Positions 29,076 through 40,414 are shown, counted from the stretch's first letter. The stretch: DNA of 64,000 nucleotides from Eukaryota sp. TZLM1-RC (GCA_040285825.1 JAUPSS010000003.1:992001-1056000), one strand, 5' to 3'. The notes: a model not told the origin generated them from the letters alone. Program-made: numbers and translations.

Positions 29076-31718
29076 CTATACCAATAAACTGCTCAAGTCA
29101 TTCAAGCTTCCCAATTGAGCACAAGATATAGCAGTAGAAAATTCAACTGAATTGGAGGAAACCACATCCCGAAAATCGATAATACTTCTCAAACGAGCCA
29201 TCACGAAAGAAAATTGATTAGACGAAAGTAATGATGCCAGGCTCTCCAAGACTATTTGTTGAAACTCGATATCACTTTTTGGCAGAAGAATCGCAAGAAC
29301 ATCCAGTAACAAATCAAAGGGCAACTCTGAAAGTAAATTCAAATCAGCCGTATCTTTCTGATGTTTCGAATGAATGAAACAAGAGAAAAACAAAACAACA
29401 TGATCAGAAACAAGTCCTGAATCAACTAAACTCGAGGTTAAGTAGACAACATCAGATTGAGTGAAATCTTTGATGAAGGGAAAAAGACAAATGTAGAGAG
29501 AAATGTCAAATTTAAATATATTTGGATGAGGAAAATTAGACGATATTGAGTGGATTAGAGTGACAGTAAACTCTGATGACAAGACAGATTCAAATATTTT
29601 AAACACATCAGACATCAACAGTGAAGAATCTATTTGGTGAAGTTTAAACAATTTAGCAAGAGGAGTATCTAGCGATTCTATATCAAGATTTGAATTAGAA
29701 CACAAGGAAAATAAAAATCCAATACCAGGAGAATAATTGGATTTTTCAAAAACAGGTGATAACTCTTTTAAAAACAATTGTGAAACAAAGGATTTCTTGA
29801 TTGGCGTAACATTTGAATAAAAATTAGCAAACTTATTAAATAATTGCTGGTTAAATTTGGAATCTTGGAAGAAGGGTATAAGGAAATCTGAACCTGAGTT
29901 ATTGTTAATTGAGAGGAAAAACATTGAAATTAAATGATCAGTAGAGAGTTGTTCAAAATTGTCAACATTAATTAAATTGAGTGTAAGGTCTTTGGGTAAA
30001 TCACTCACAAAAAGAATGCTCTGATAAAGATGATCAAATTGAGAATTATGCAAAAAATAGTTTAAAACAAACTTGGTTTGGTCATTAAATTTAAAACAAA
30101 AATAATTCATTGTGGAAAACAGGCTATTGCACAAAGAAGTGATAATTTCTGCAAGAAATACTGAATTATGGACCCTAATTTCAGGGTAATTTACAATAAA
30201 GTGGTAAATAAATTCAAATAAATTAAGTTGTTCTAGTTTTTGATTCAAAAGTTCCATTAAAATCAATGAAAAGGATAATTGTTGGGTTTCATCAAGGTAA
30301 TTAGAATTTAAATATTTACAAATTATTGTAGTTACCTTTGTAGAAAACTCTTCAAAATCCTGCAAAGAATCATCCTTTGAAAATTTCAACAAGACGTCCA
30401 AGAATTTCAATATAGGAACAGAAAATATTTCAAAAGTGTCAAACTCCCCTAAATTTTTGTCAAAAAAGTCACAAACCTGGGAGAAGAGCTCACTCCGTTC
30501 ATTATTAAACAACAAATACAAGCTTTCAGGAATTTCAACAGACAATCCCGTGGCTAAAAGAGGTGAAACAGCAGATAAATTAGGCTTAACTAACAGAAAC
30601 AAGCCAAATCTCAAGCATAGGCCATAGCAAGCCATCAAGTTATGGTGATCAATTGGATGGATAGTGTCAAAATTGACTAGATTAAATAAAAAACTATTTG
30701 GAATGGAGAAAAAAGCCACAAAAGAAGGAGATAATAGAAAGAAAGAATTTGGCAGTAAATTGCCTGCATCAACGAGTTGAGATGACGTCATTTGATTGGA
30801 GATTTGATTGACAGAGGCAAGGTACAATTCCTTAATGGTATTTACCTGACCACATTTAGAAAGAGAAATGCATGTGATAAGAGGTTCACAATCATTGGAA
30901 CAAGTAATCAAAGACACGTGATCTAGGTCAGAATTACCTTGACCAAGAGTCAATAAAGAGGTCAGCTCCTTGACTTTCTTTGATAAAACGTTTAAAATAC
31001 ATAAAGAATGATCAAAGCTTTGCCAGCAAACACTAAGCTCAGAATTTGAAATTATAGATTTAAAAGGACTTATTTTGTACAATAAAACAGATTCCGATAT
31101 ACCGACATAACCAGAGAAAAAAAGAGAACCGCCAATCAATTTGATTGAAATTTCCTTGAAGAAAGAGTCAAAAACTCCCTTCGTGACCGAACCCACTTTC
31201 TTTACCAATGGACAAAGACGTAAAACCAAGAAAGCATTCAATGGGGTGAGAGCTTCAAAGTTTGACTCATCCTTGCTGTAAAAGGTAACTAATCCATTGG
31301 AGTAAGAAACCACTGCGCATTCAGGAAGCCAATGGTCAGAGGGAGGGCAGATGTGAGTGACAAAGACGGCACGTATCTCAGGGTCAGCAGTAACAGGGGG
31401 CGTGAGGACAGCAGAGTAAGGAATAGAAGAAGAGGAAAGTGAGTCGATATTCCAGTAGCAAAGGCATTGTTCAGAAGTGATAACCACTAATGTTTTACCA
31501 TCAGAAAATGCAGATATTTGGGAAATTGGTGTCGGTGTTTTGAAGGTGAGGGAAGGGGTGAGAAAAGAATCAGCAGAATATAAGGATACGGTTTGATCTT
31601 CAAAAGCAACAAAAACTAAATCATCATTGCAAGAACAACAACAGACAGGACGTGATGAAGTAGTGGGGGAGATCTCGTAGCTACTGTGTGTTGTCAGAGT
31701 AAAGTCTTGCATCATCAT
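29076..31718 (-). CDS. Probable beta-propeller plus alpha-solenoid protein (880 aa), function unknown
   Basis: A single-exon ORF starting with three ATG codons. The N-terminal 350 residues alternate short hydrophobic strands of WD-like character (LVFVAFEDQTVSLYSAD, KTLVVITSEQCLCYWNI). The rest is helical, Leu/Ser/Phe-rich and solenoid-like to the C terminus. This layout occurs in nucleoporins, vesicle-coat subunits and some rRNA-processing factors, and I cannot choose among them. I see no signal peptide or membrane segment. Its 3' end faces retroelement debris, and its start lies 283 bp from the stop of the TTLL gene on the same strand. Confidence 0.7.
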   Translation of the reverse strand: MMMQDFTLTTHSSYEISPTTSSRPVCCCSCNDDLVFVAFEDQTVSLYSADSFLTPSLTFKTPTPISQISAFSDGKTLVVITSEQCLCYWNIDSLSSSSIPYSAVLTPPVTADPEIRAVFVTHICPPSDHWLPECAVVSYSNGLVTFYSKDESNFEALTPLNAFLVLRLCPLVKKVGSVTKGVFDSFFKEISIKLIGGSLFFSGYVGISESVLLYKISPFKSIISNSELSVCWQSFDHSLCILNVLSKKVKELTSLLTLGQGNSDLDHVSLITCSNDCEPLITCISLSKCGQVNTIKELYLASVNQISNQMTSSQLVDAGNLLPNSFFLLSPSFVAFFSIPNSFLFNLVNFDTIHPIDHHNLMACYGLCLRFGLFLLVKPNLSAVSPLLATGLSVEIPESLYLLFNNERSELFSQVCDFFDKNLGEFDTFEIFSVPILKFLDVLLKFSKDDSLQDFEEFSTKVTTIICKYLNSNYLDETQQLSFSLILMELLNQKLEQLNLFEFIYHFIVNYPEIRVHNSVFLAEIITSLCNSLFSTMNYFCFKFNDQTKFVLNYFLHNSQFDHLYQSILFVSDLPKDLTLNLINVDNFEQLSTDHLISMFFLSINNNSGSDFLIPFFQDSKFNQQLFNKFANFYSNVTPIKKSFVSQLFLKELSPVFEKSNYSPGIGFLFSLCSNSNLDIESLDTPLAKLFKLHQIDSSLLMSDVFKIFESVLSSEFTVTLIHSISSNFPHPNIFKFDISLYICLFPFIKDFTQSDVVYLTSSLVDSGLVSDHVVLFFSCFIHSKHQKDTADLNLLSELPFDLLLDVLAILLPKSDIEFQQIVLESLASLLSSNQFSFVMARLRSIIDFRDVVSSNSVEFSTAISCAQLGSLNDLSSLLV

Positions 31719-31758
31719 TATATCCTTTTTGCCCTGGATAGAGGATTTGAGTTTTTGT

Positions 31759-31796
31759 GAAGTGGAAGATTTTCTCCTTGAAACCTCTTTCTTTGA
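31759..31796 (+). repeat. 38-bp dispersed repeat, copy 2
   Basis: Matches 16594-16631 at 35 of 38 bases. It lies just upstream of the start of the 880-aa gene, in what would be its promoter or 5' UTR. Confidence 0.6.
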
Positions 31797-32001
31797 ACCT
31801 TCATCAATCTTGACTCTTTGAGGTAAACTGGTCTATCTTCACCAGTGGGATATCTTCATCATTTCCATATTTCTCCATCTGTTTGTTTGTGATCACGTTC
31901 TTCTTTGAAAGTGGCCAACCCATCAACATCATCAGATGAACACAATAATTGAAGTTGAGCGGTAAAATATCTAATACTGCTGATTGACAGAAATAAATTA
32001 T

Positions 32002-33885
32002 TTATTTACATTGCTTACATTTCTTTGCCTCAACAACTAAAGATTTCGAATCTATATTAAAATAAGAATGCAACGATTGCCTCTGTTCTGAATAAACTTT
32101 GATCCACTTCTTTTGCCTTTCTCCAAGAACCAATTGTCCAGTGGAGATCATCATTTCGTGAATTAAACGGCCGAGGACAGAGGAGCTTTTGGAAAGTGCC
32201 GGAGACGAATTACATTCTATTAAAAAAACATTAAACAGCTGGTCAATCATAAAATCAAAACCAAACACTTCAAAAACTTTACCTTTTCCCTGCAATTGTT
32301 CAGATGCCGGCAAAATCGTGGCCTTGACAATTTCCTTCATTCTACTCTGAAATTTCTCTACAAGACCCTCTTCACCAGCAAAGTACTCACTAAGCTGATC
32401 CATAGACCAAATAAGATCCTCTGAATCACACATATTACTTGATCCTTGGACTGCAAAGTTGGTTAGGTGGACTAAATTATCTAAATGAAGGTGATCATAA
32501 TCAACACCACAGAGGCGAACATAAAATTCCCCAAACAAATAAATACTGAAAACAGGGTTATTAACGACTAGAACCCACTGACGAATATCAAACTTCTTTC
32601 TATTAATCAACAGAGGCCTTTCCAAATACTTTTGGACTATCCACGAGTCACAACTTCCCTCAATCACCTTCGTCATCTCTTCTAATTCCCTGACAACTTG
32701 AATCCCTCTCCCCCTGGACTTCCCCCCTGGTTTAAGGATGTAGAGAGACTGAGTTGAGATGATTGAGAGTTGAGGGAAGGAAAAGGATAGTCTCTTGAGG
32801 AGGGAATTGACAGTGGAAATGGTGACTTGGTGTTGAGATTGGATAGAAGATTGTGTAAAACAAATAGCATTTGGCTCTGACAAATTCAGAGATTTTAAAA
32901 AACTATCCATTGAAAACTTTCCTTCAAACAAAACGTCCACGTCATGCTGACTCAGCACTTCTAAAGGGAAGGTTGAGTGGGATTCCAATTCAAGAAAATC
33001 ACAATAGCTGGAAATAAAAGCAAAGGCTGTTGAAAGCATAGAATCACACACACTCTCAGAATCCAAAACAAAGGAATTTAAAATTGAGACAGCACGACTT
33101 GACACAAAATCAATAAGAAAAGCATCCACGTCAGCAGGTTCTTTTAAATTAAAGCAGGCTGGAAAGAAATAGCTGCAATGAGATCCAAACCAAAAACTAG
33201 ATTTGAGAGTGTTAATCAGTTCTAGTTTAGTTGTAATGGAGAAGGTATTTGGAAAGTGATTCAAGATTTGCCCATCAACCACAGAGTTAAAGTCGATATC
33301 AATTCTTCTTCCAGTGAAGACAAGATTGGCAGATGATTGATTTTTTGCAGCAATCCATCCAGCAGAGAGAAGGAAAGAGATAAGGTCTGAGTAGTAAGAA
33401 GAGGGATGGACGTAGAAGGACTTCGGTGGAGAATCGGGAGAAGATTTAATGGACGTAAGGAGAGTTGTTTTGGGCTTGCTACGTTTTTTATTAAAAGTTG
33501 ATTGAATAGGGTTTGGTTGTAGAGCTGGTTTAGAGTGGTTTGACCTATCCTTAGCATTTTTTAAACGTGCCTTTTGAAAAAAATGACGACTTGAGGAAAC
33601 ATCATCATGAGCTGAAAGGGCAACACATGTAACCTGTTCAGAACGACGTTGACGAAGAAGGCGACGCTGATAACCCTTTTGAGCAAGTAAGGTGGTTGTT
33701 TGTGCACGTTTGAGATCAATGAGTTTTTGACGTTGAGAGGAACGTTGAGCTTCTGCCTCAGATTGTTGCTTACGATTTAGCTGAAACTGACGTAAAAGGG
33801 AAATATTGCGAGTTATAGCTGATGAAGCCAGTGCAGGTGGCGCTGAGTTCCGTCCACCTTCGAGAAGGGTGTCATTTGAGCTCAT
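32002..33885 (-). CDS. Tubulin tyrosine ligase-like (TTLL) enzyme, possibly glycylase-type
   Basis: 627 residues in one exon. The N terminus is basic and Gln/Arg-rich (QFQLNRKQQSEAEAQRSSQR). The C-terminal 260 residues carry the TTL ATP-grasp signature: KPGGKSRGRGIQVV, WIVQKYLERPLLI, KKFDIRQWVLV, HLTNFAVQ, and FGFDFMIDQLFNVFLIECN with SPAL (metal/ATP site). The QKYLERPLLI...FDIRQWVLV run is most like the TTLL3/8/10 group, which add glycine chains to axonemal tubulin, but substrate cannot be read from sequence. Its presence suggests modified microtubules, probably a flagellum. The stop codon overlaps an AATAAA-like sequence, in keeping with very short 3' UTRs. Confidence 0.88.
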   Translation of the reverse strand: MSSNDTLLEGGRNSAPPALASSAITRNISLLRQFQLNRKQQSEAEAQRSSQRQKLIDLKRAQTTTLLAQKGYQRRLLRQRRSEQVTCVALSAHDDVSSSRHFFQKARLKNAKDRSNHSKPALQPNPIQSTFNKKRSKPKTTLLTSIKSSPDSPPKSFYVHPSSYYSDLISFLLSAGWIAAKNQSSANLVFTGRRIDIDFNSVVDGQILNHFPNTFSITTKLELINTLKSSFWFGSHCSYFFPACFNLKEPADVDAFLIDFVSSRAVSILNSFVLDSESVCDSMLSTAFAFISSYCDFLELESHSTFPLEVLSQHDVDVLFEGKFSMDSFLKSLNLSEPNAICFTQSSIQSQHQVTISTVNSLLKRLSFSFPQLSIISTQSLYILKPGGKSRGRGIQVVRELEEMTKVIEGSCDSWIVQKYLERPLLINRKKFDIRQWVLVVNNPVFSIYLFGEFYVRLCGVDYDHLHLDNLVHLTNFAVQGSSNMCDSEDLIWSMDQLSEYFAGEEGLVEKFQSRMKEIVKATILPASEQLQGKGKVFEVFGFDFMIDQLFNVFLIECNSSPALSKSSSVLGRLIHEMMISTGQLVLGERQKKWIKVYSEQRQSLHSYFNIDSKSLVVEAKKCKQCK

Positions 33886-34323
33886 TGGTGAACATTGACA
33901 ATTATATTAGATGTAAAAATATCAAAATATTGTTGTTATTAAAGGTTGATTTGTCACGAATCAACCTTTCAAACAATGTTAGAATTCCGAACGCTCGGCC
34001 GAACGTACGCCAAACTAGTTTAGTTCGGCCAAACTAGTTTTTGTTCATTTACACGTGTCAACACAGTTTTGATTTTGAAGATGATTTCCCAAATCCCTCT
34101 TTCAACTACTACAATAGATTTCATTGTTTAAAAATCTGTATTCATACATAAATCCCCTTCTTTACATCAACTTTCTTCAATGCCAAAGCACCCTGTTTAC
34201 AAACTTCAGCTCAATATGCCTTATGTACTCAATTATCCACCATTTCTGTCAAGGATATAAACACTGTCCTAGGTTAATGACCTAGAATTAGATGTTGTAG
34301 AACTTTCTGAATACAAGTTTACT
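33886..34323. other. Spacer with inverted-repeat end; no gene
   Basis: Upstream flank of the TTLL gene. The only structure is the terminal-repeat-like sequence at 33972-34065. Confidence 0.5.
33972..34065 (+). repeat. Inverted repeat IR1 (partner at 42268-42330)
   Basis: CAATGTTAGAATTCCGAACG, then GAACGTACGCCAAACTAG and TTGTTCATTTACACGTGTC. The reverse complement of 42268-42330 reads CAGTGTTAGCATTCCGAACG, TACGCCGAACTAG, TTGTTCATTGACATGTGTC. This copy has an extra internal duplication of the GTTCGGCCAAACTAGTTT part. The ends start CAGTG/CAATG like some hAT terminal repeats. Confidence 0.6.
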
Positions 34324-35998
34324 TTGTTGGTTGATAGTGAGTATAATAGTATAAGGAAGGAGGAGATAAACAGCGTTTTGATATTAATGAATCAAAACGA
34401 GATGCCGAACTCAAATCAAAATGAAATCTATTTACTACTTCTGATTCTGTTCGATTCTGTTGTCCCTTTTACTAATTATAGTAGTGATGCTTTTAAGTTC
34501 CTTGGTTGTTGGTTAGGAAATGTGCCTCAAATTCAGAATGAATCACAAGTGATTTTGGAGAAAATGAAAATTGAACTTGATTGAATTTCTTCTTTAGATT
34601 TAGAAAAACATATTAAATTTTTCATGCTTAAAATTTGCTATATGGGAAAATAACCCACATTTTGAGATTTTGTGCTCCTTCTACAGCATTAGATTTTGTC
34701 GTTCCTTTAATTCATTGAGAACAGAATTTTTTGCTGTTTCATCGGACGTAGAACCAGGAATGTTGAAAAAATCACTTATTTTTGGCAGCAAATTTTGCTG
34801 GTATTGTATTTACAAAATCTTCTATTTTGTGTCAATCAGCATTTTTGGTTGGATGCAAGAATTTGATTTATGAATTTTCTCGTATATTTCCTGATGATTC
34901 TCATCTGTTAGTTCCCATTTGTAGTCCATATTTGAATGAGTTATCTTGTGAACTTGATAGATTGCCACCACAAATTTGGACCAAATGTTTTCCCCAATCA
35001 AATCAAGAAATTCCAAACCGATCTCTTTTTAATTTGCAGTTTTGCTGTGAAAAGCTTCAATAAAAATTGTCAAAGATTTTTGAAAGCTCGGATTTTGATG
35101 TTAGACTTGGCTTGGCCAAGAAATAGAATCCCGCTTTTGCAAATCTTTTACAAGACATATGTGATAGTACTTCTTCTGCCTAAGTAAGAACAATTCCTCA
35201 TGTTTATGGTACTCTATTAACTGATTCTGCCTGGACTTTGAATATAAGATTTCGTTCCTTTATCTGGCCTGATAATTTACCTCATAATTTAATTTGTAAA
35301 TGTTTTCGGAAAATTACAATTACTCATTTGTTAAATTGTAAACATTTTATTACTTTTAGAAGCAAGGTTCACGAAGCCAATTATAATGTATTTGAAAGTC
35401 TCATAGATTTGAATCCTTTTTGGAACCTCTGTTGTCAAATCTGTTTGATACTGAAGATGATTTTCATAAGAATAATAGAGGTGATGTAATATTACCTGAA
35501 TTAGATGGAAGCTTCATTTTAATGGATGTAATGTCTGTTGATCCTTGTAATGCCTTAAATGAAAGGCTTGTTAATTCTAAAATTCTCAATCCTCTTTCAA
35601 ATGCTGAAAATTTCAAAATCAAAAAATACAATGATCCTTTGTCCAAATTGGCCAGTCAACAGCATGCAAAATACAATTTGTATCCATTTGTATTTTCTCC
35701 TTTTGGTTCACTTGCTCCAACGGCTATACGTTTTTCGGCAGATTTTGAATTGATTGTAAAGAGAAGAACTAACAGAAATTTCAACAGATTGTTTTGGCAA
35801 AATAGAATTGTGTTTTCGATTTCCAAGGAGATGTTGAAAATGGTTTCTGATGCTTTGCTTTCTCTTGGATCTCACCATGAGAAAGTTGCAGCTAGTGTTT
35901 TTGTTTTGGGAGAGATGGCTTATTTAGATCAAGAAATACATCCGTCAAAATTCAGTGAATTTGCCTTCGTTTTCGAAATTTTTGAATCAATTATGTAA
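34324..35998 (+). pseudogene. Family B non-LTR retrotransposon, heavily decayed
   Basis: The plus strand gives, over several frames, DLEKHIKFFMLKICYMGK, FVVCS/FAGIVFTKSSILCQSAF, PNRSLFNLQFCCEKLQ, the nuclease core RGDVILPELDGSFILMDVMS and KIKKYNDPLSKLASQQHAKY, then LLSLGSHHEKVAASVFVLGE. Only the 192-codon endonuclease end (35420-35998) is still open. Many stops and frameshifts lie upstream. Confidence 0.85.
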
Positions 35999-37288
35999 GG
36001 GAAAATATGCTATCAATATCTCTGGGAATGTTTTGGTTCTTTTTGTGCTCCTTTTGAACACATTTTCGTTGGAAATTCTGTAGATTTAACTAATAATGCA
36101 CCAAGAAAAAAGCCATCTGAGAAATTGAGCAAAATTTTTGAAGATAAGTGCTTTGATAACAAGTGGTCTAGTGCTTTGTCTACTTTAAATCCAGGAGTCA
36201 AAGCTCAAATAATCAACAAACTGTAGATAAACTTCAGATCCTACCCCTTTTGAAAATTGAATAATGGATCAAAATTATTATGGAGATTATTGGGAAAGTC
36301 ATCCATTAATGACAACAGAGGTATTTACAGTAATCAAAAAGTGACCACACGGAAAGTCTGCAGGACTTTCTGGCCATTTTATTGATCATATCAAAGCTGC
36401 GATTATTCTTTAGAAGATTGTCTAATTTTATTAACAAAAATTATTTAATAGAATTTTATCTGGTCAACTCAAATATCCTGAAGAATTACAATGTTCACGT
36501 TTGACTGCACTTGTAAAGAACTCAAAAATGGATGTTCGTCCAATTGCAGTCTCTGAAACTTTACACAAAATTATTTCTGCTTGCTGTTTAAATAGATTCA
36601 ATGAAAAAGCAAAAAAATTGTTACCATTCCAATATGGAATCAATACCACTGAAGAAGTTGCTTCAGCAGTATTTGCTACAGATGTTCTATTTCATCAAAA
36701 TGAATCCAATGTTTGTATGTTGTTGGATTTTAGCAATTCAATCAGTCGTTGCAGTATTCATGGAGTCTTGTTACAATATTTGCCAGAATCAATGCCTTAT
36801 TTTCAAACAACTTATTTCACTAATTCTGATTGCATTTTGGTGATTCTATTTTGAAATCATCAAGTGGTGTTAAGCAAGGAGATCCCTTAAAACCTCTTTT
36901 GTTTTGCTTGGTCATTCATCCTATTCTATTTCTAATTCAAGAGAGGTTTCCTTCGCTAAAAATGATTGCATATATGGATGATGTTGTTCTTATAGGTGGA
37001 TGCAGAAATGCAATATTTGAGTTTTCTGAAAAATTTGCCGATTGGGAAGATTCATTAATTACAACGCAAAGTTCCACTGTTTTTGCATTAAATGACGAAA
37101 TTTTAAAAAATGATGTAGAAAAATGGAGTCCATGCTTTCCCCAATCATTTAATGGCAATATTCCTGAAAAGAATTTTTTAAATTTGAAATTCTCCCTTCG
37201 AACATTACAGAAACGATTGACTGGAATGTATGAAAATGATCTTTACCATAATATATGCAGCACGACCTCACCTAAAATATGTGCTTGA
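35999..37288 (+). pseudogene. Family A non-LTR retrotransposon, decayed with internal deletion
   Basis: It begins right after the family B copy with SFCAPFEH and KPSEKLSKIFEDKCFDNKWS, matching the N terminus of the intact ORF at 4727. RT motifs (SGVKQGDP, AYMDDVVLIG) are present. However, YMDDVVLIG is joined directly to GGCRNAIFEFSEKF, which lies about 170 residues further on in the intact protein. The reading frame is restored at the join. Earlier stops and frameshifts make it inactive, and the endonuclease end is missing. Confidence 0.85.
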
Positions 37289-37370
37289 AGTGCACAATCA
37301 ATTAATTTGTTAATTTACCTTTCATTCACCTTTCCAGCTATATCATAACCTTCTTGAATGGCCCATTCCT

Positions 37371-39656
37371 ATGAACAATGAGACCGATCTTGTTTCTGAA
37401 ATCAACCTCTTACATATGGAGCCCCTTGATGTAGATTTCGGTGGTTCTTCTTCTACACGAAATCATCAGATCTCACCACTACCACTGTCTCGACTACACT
37501 CTCCTGTTAAGGCCATGCGATCCTCCAGTCATTCGGTCAAATCCCCATTGCCAAATGCTGTGGAATTGCCCATATATTCCCCTATTGGTTCACATACACG
37601 TCCTCTAACAGGTAATGGTTCCTGTCCCGGTCCCATATTCACATCCAGTTTCCAACCTGCTACTTTTTTCCCCGAAGCCATTGGCCAACTACCTGTTTCC
37701 CCTCGCTCCTCCTTCTCTTTAGTTAAGGAAGGACCATCTCCACCATCTCCCCCATCTTCATCTCCCCCTTTCTCACCCGTCCAACTCAGTAGAAAAGGCC
37801 CAGTAGACTCTAGCTCTCCTATCTCTAGGCTCAAGTACAAGGACTTTGTAACTCAACTCAAACAACTATCTTCGCTTCCTCTTTCACACTGTCTTTCTGA
37901 AGGTGAGTCCATGGTGACCGATCTCCCCACCAAAGTCCAATGGAAGGCCTACCTTGAGCTAGGAGAAGTGGCCAGAAGGAAGGGTGACCAAGCTTCTGCT
38001 GCTCAGTTTATTGCAATGGCGTGCAGGCTCAACCCTCAAACGCCTCAGCCGTGGTTGGAATTGTGCAGGTTGTATGAAGACTTTGGGGATTATGAGAATG
38101 GTATAATGGTTCTCAATCGGTCTTTATCAAAGGATTGTTGTGGATATTGTGAACCCATAGTTTTGAAGCTAATTAAGTTGAACGAACGGTTTCAGAACTT
38201 TGATCAGGTTAGATTACTTCTTTCTATGCTTAGGAATGAGAGTCCTGGAAAGTCTTGGAGGATTTTGAGCGAGGGAGCCCAATTTGAAGCAAGAAGGGGA
38301 AACATTGGTGTTTGTCGGGCAGTTTTAAAGTTTTTGATCAAGAATGTCCCTCAGCAGGGACCACTCTATCTTGATGCGTTAAGGATTGAACTTCGTCACG
38401 GGCAACTATCACGTATGGTTGATTTGCTGGTGTCCGGTTTAAAACAACTTCCTAGATATGGACCCTTGTGGTTTCAAGCACTTCGAAATGCGGAATTTAT
38501 TTACAATTTCTCTGTGTTTCAGTCCTTTTTAAACTTGGTCAATGGTAGTCTTTCTGAAGTAGTTTTAAAAATTGTTGAATTAGCCAAGATTTCTATTTGT
38601 CCTGAATTAACATGGAAGTTGCTATGTGAGGCAGCTCAGCTCCTTTCACTGCTTGACTGTCCCTCCGATGCAAGATCTCTTCTCGCCCAGGCTGCCTCTT
38701 GCTGCTCTCCCTCTCTACTCTGGAAGGTATGGCATGTGGGTGCCAGGGTTGAGGCTCGGCTTGGTAGAAAAGATTCGGCTGTTTTGCTAATGGAAAGAGC
38801 GCTCAATGAGTCCCCCGCAAGATCCACCACTTCCTTAGTTTTGGACTTGTGTAAAGTTTACGAGTTATTTGGGGAGTATTCAGAATGTGAAAAGTTTTTC
38901 AATGATGATAAACTACTTGAACGAGACTGGAAGATCTCTCTTGACGCAGTTATGTTTCTATTACGGGTAGGCAAGACCTTGGCTGCCTCTCAGCTTGTTG
39001 AATCTTGCCTTTCTCTTCACCCAACTACTGGACGGCTCTGGGCTCTTTACATGCAGCTAAACTTCCATTTGGGAGGCAAGAAGCAGCTTGAGATCTTCTA
39101 CCGTGGAAGGGAAATCGTTCCAAAGAGTGGAGAACTGTGGTGTGATGCAGCGAGGGTGCGTCTCGGCCCCTTGTCTAGCAGGTTTTCTTTATCGTTGGCT
39201 AAAAAGTATTTGATGGTTGCTGCTGAATTTACTCCTCAATACGGAGACACTTTTATTGAGCTGATTAGACTTCGGCTACTGCGAAGGGGTCTTGGAGCGG
39301 ATACTGAAGATATAGAGAAGCTGTGTGTTTCTGCAGATCCTAATTATGGTTTGCTATGGGAGTTTGTAAGAGAAAGTCCTTTAGAGCCTGTGCAATTTGT
39401 TTTCAAAAGAGCAAAAGCATTGATTATTCATGAATTAGTATCAAACTCCCAGCATTACCAACGTGCAATTGTCAATTCTCTATCCGCAACCAGACGTAAT
39501 CAAAATGATTGTGATTTAGGTTCAAATCATCAGTCAAGTAGAGTTATGGGAACAGGATTGGGGGTGTTCAATTCTTTTGTTATTGGGTTTTCTTTGAGGG
39601 TGGATAGTTTGGCAGCGAAATTCAAGGTAATATTTGGGGATTTTGTCTGTCCCTGA
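37371..39656 (+). CDS. HAT/TPR helical-repeat protein (RNA-processing type, unassigned)
   Basis: 761 residues, starting at an ATG 82 bp after the retroelement remnant. The first 170 residues are Pro/Ser-rich and disordered (SPPSPPSSSPPFSP). From about 185 to 720 it is an array of 34-residue-type helical pairs with W/L/A spacing (AYLELGEVARRKGDQASAAQ, PWLELCRLYEDFGDYENG, LWKVWHVGARVEARLGRKDS, LWALYMQLNFHLGGKKQLEI, LWCDAARVRLG). The recurring W-x2-A/Y and R-G/K-D features are those of half-a-TPR (HAT) proteins such as Prp6, Clf1 and CstF77, but I cannot assign an ortholog. A scaffold role in an RNA-processing complex is an inference. Confidence 0.75.
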   Translation: MNNETDLVSEINLLHMEPLDVDFGGSSSTRNHQISPLPLSRLHSPVKAMRSSSHSVKSPLPNAVELPIYSPIGSHTRPLTGNGSCPGPIFTSSFQPATFFPEAIGQLPVSPRSSFSLVKEGPSPPSPPSSSPPFSPVQLSRKGPVDSSSPISRLKYKDFVTQLKQLSSLPLSHCLSEGESMVTDLPTKVQWKAYLELGEVARRKGDQASAAQFIAMACRLNPQTPQPWLELCRLYEDFGDYENGIMVLNRSLSKDCCGYCEPIVLKLIKLNERFQNFDQVRLLLSMLRNESPGKSWRILSEGAQFEARRGNIGVCRAVLKFLIKNVPQQGPLYLDALRIELRHGQLSRMVDLLVSGLKQLPRYGPLWFQALRNAEFIYNFSVFQSFLNLVNGSLSEVVLKIVELAKISICPELTWKLLCEAAQLLSLLDCPSDARSLLAQAASCCSPSLLWKVWHVGARVEARLGRKDSAVLLMERALNESPARSTTSLVLDLCKVYELFGEYSECEKFFNDDKLLERDWKISLDAVMFLLRVGKTLAASQLVESCLSLHPTTGRLWALYMQLNFHLGGKKQLEIFYRGREIVPKSGELWCDAARVRLGPLSSRFSLSLAKKYLMVAAEFTPQYGDTFIELIRLRLLRRGLGADTEDIEKLCVSADPNYGLLWEFVRESPLEPVQFVFKRAKALIIHELVSNSQHYQRAIVNSLSATRRNQNDCDLGSNHQSSRVMGTGLGVFNSFVIGFSLRVDSLAAKFKVIFGDFVCP

Positions 39657-40414
39657 TTGTAATTCATATCCAGACAGTTGTTCTATTTTTGTTTAATTTA
39701 TTTCATAAATGTATAGTTAGCTTTCAATAATTAACTATAATTATTAATTAAATTGAATTTGTTGTCTACACCTGACTTTGAAGGAAAATGGTCATAAATA
39801 TTAAACAATACTTTGGAAGACTCAACATTACTCACATCATAGGGATGAGTTTATTTAATCTCTTTCCAACACACAAGAGGTGGCCGAGTTTATCACCCTT
39901 TCCATCCAGGTGATTGGAGAAAGGTTAACAGAGACCACTAGAACTCTCTGGCATTTCTATAGTTGAAGTTAATGATTTTCAATGAATATTATTGATGCTG
40001 ATGTACTTTGAATCAGTGTTGGAAATTAAGCAGATGTTTCAACACTTTCATTCGGTGAAACACTAGATATACCAGGTGCACCAGATGTTTAACCAGGTGA
40101 AATTCAATTCCATCTCTTAATTGTTTTTCCATAAACCCTTGCTATTTTAGAAAGTTGCTAATGACTATGGCTGATGATGAACGATAGTATAACATGTATA
40201 ACAAATAATTTGTTCAATATAGATATTATGTTGGAAAGAATTTGTCACACTAGGAAGATTGAAGATGTGTGTTAAGTATCAACTACTGGGTGGTATCCAA
40301 TGGTTGAAAATTCAAACACTGCTTTTAATTTTCTTATTGAAATTCAATATCATTGATTTTGTCATGTATTCAAAGATTGATATGCTTCTGTTGGACTTAA
40401 CATTTTTATACACA
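39657..40414. other. Intergenic between HAT/TPR gene and GNAT gene
   Basis: AT-rich, with no ORF that looks coding. It contains short repeats of ACCAGGTG near 40070-40100. Confidence 0.45.
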
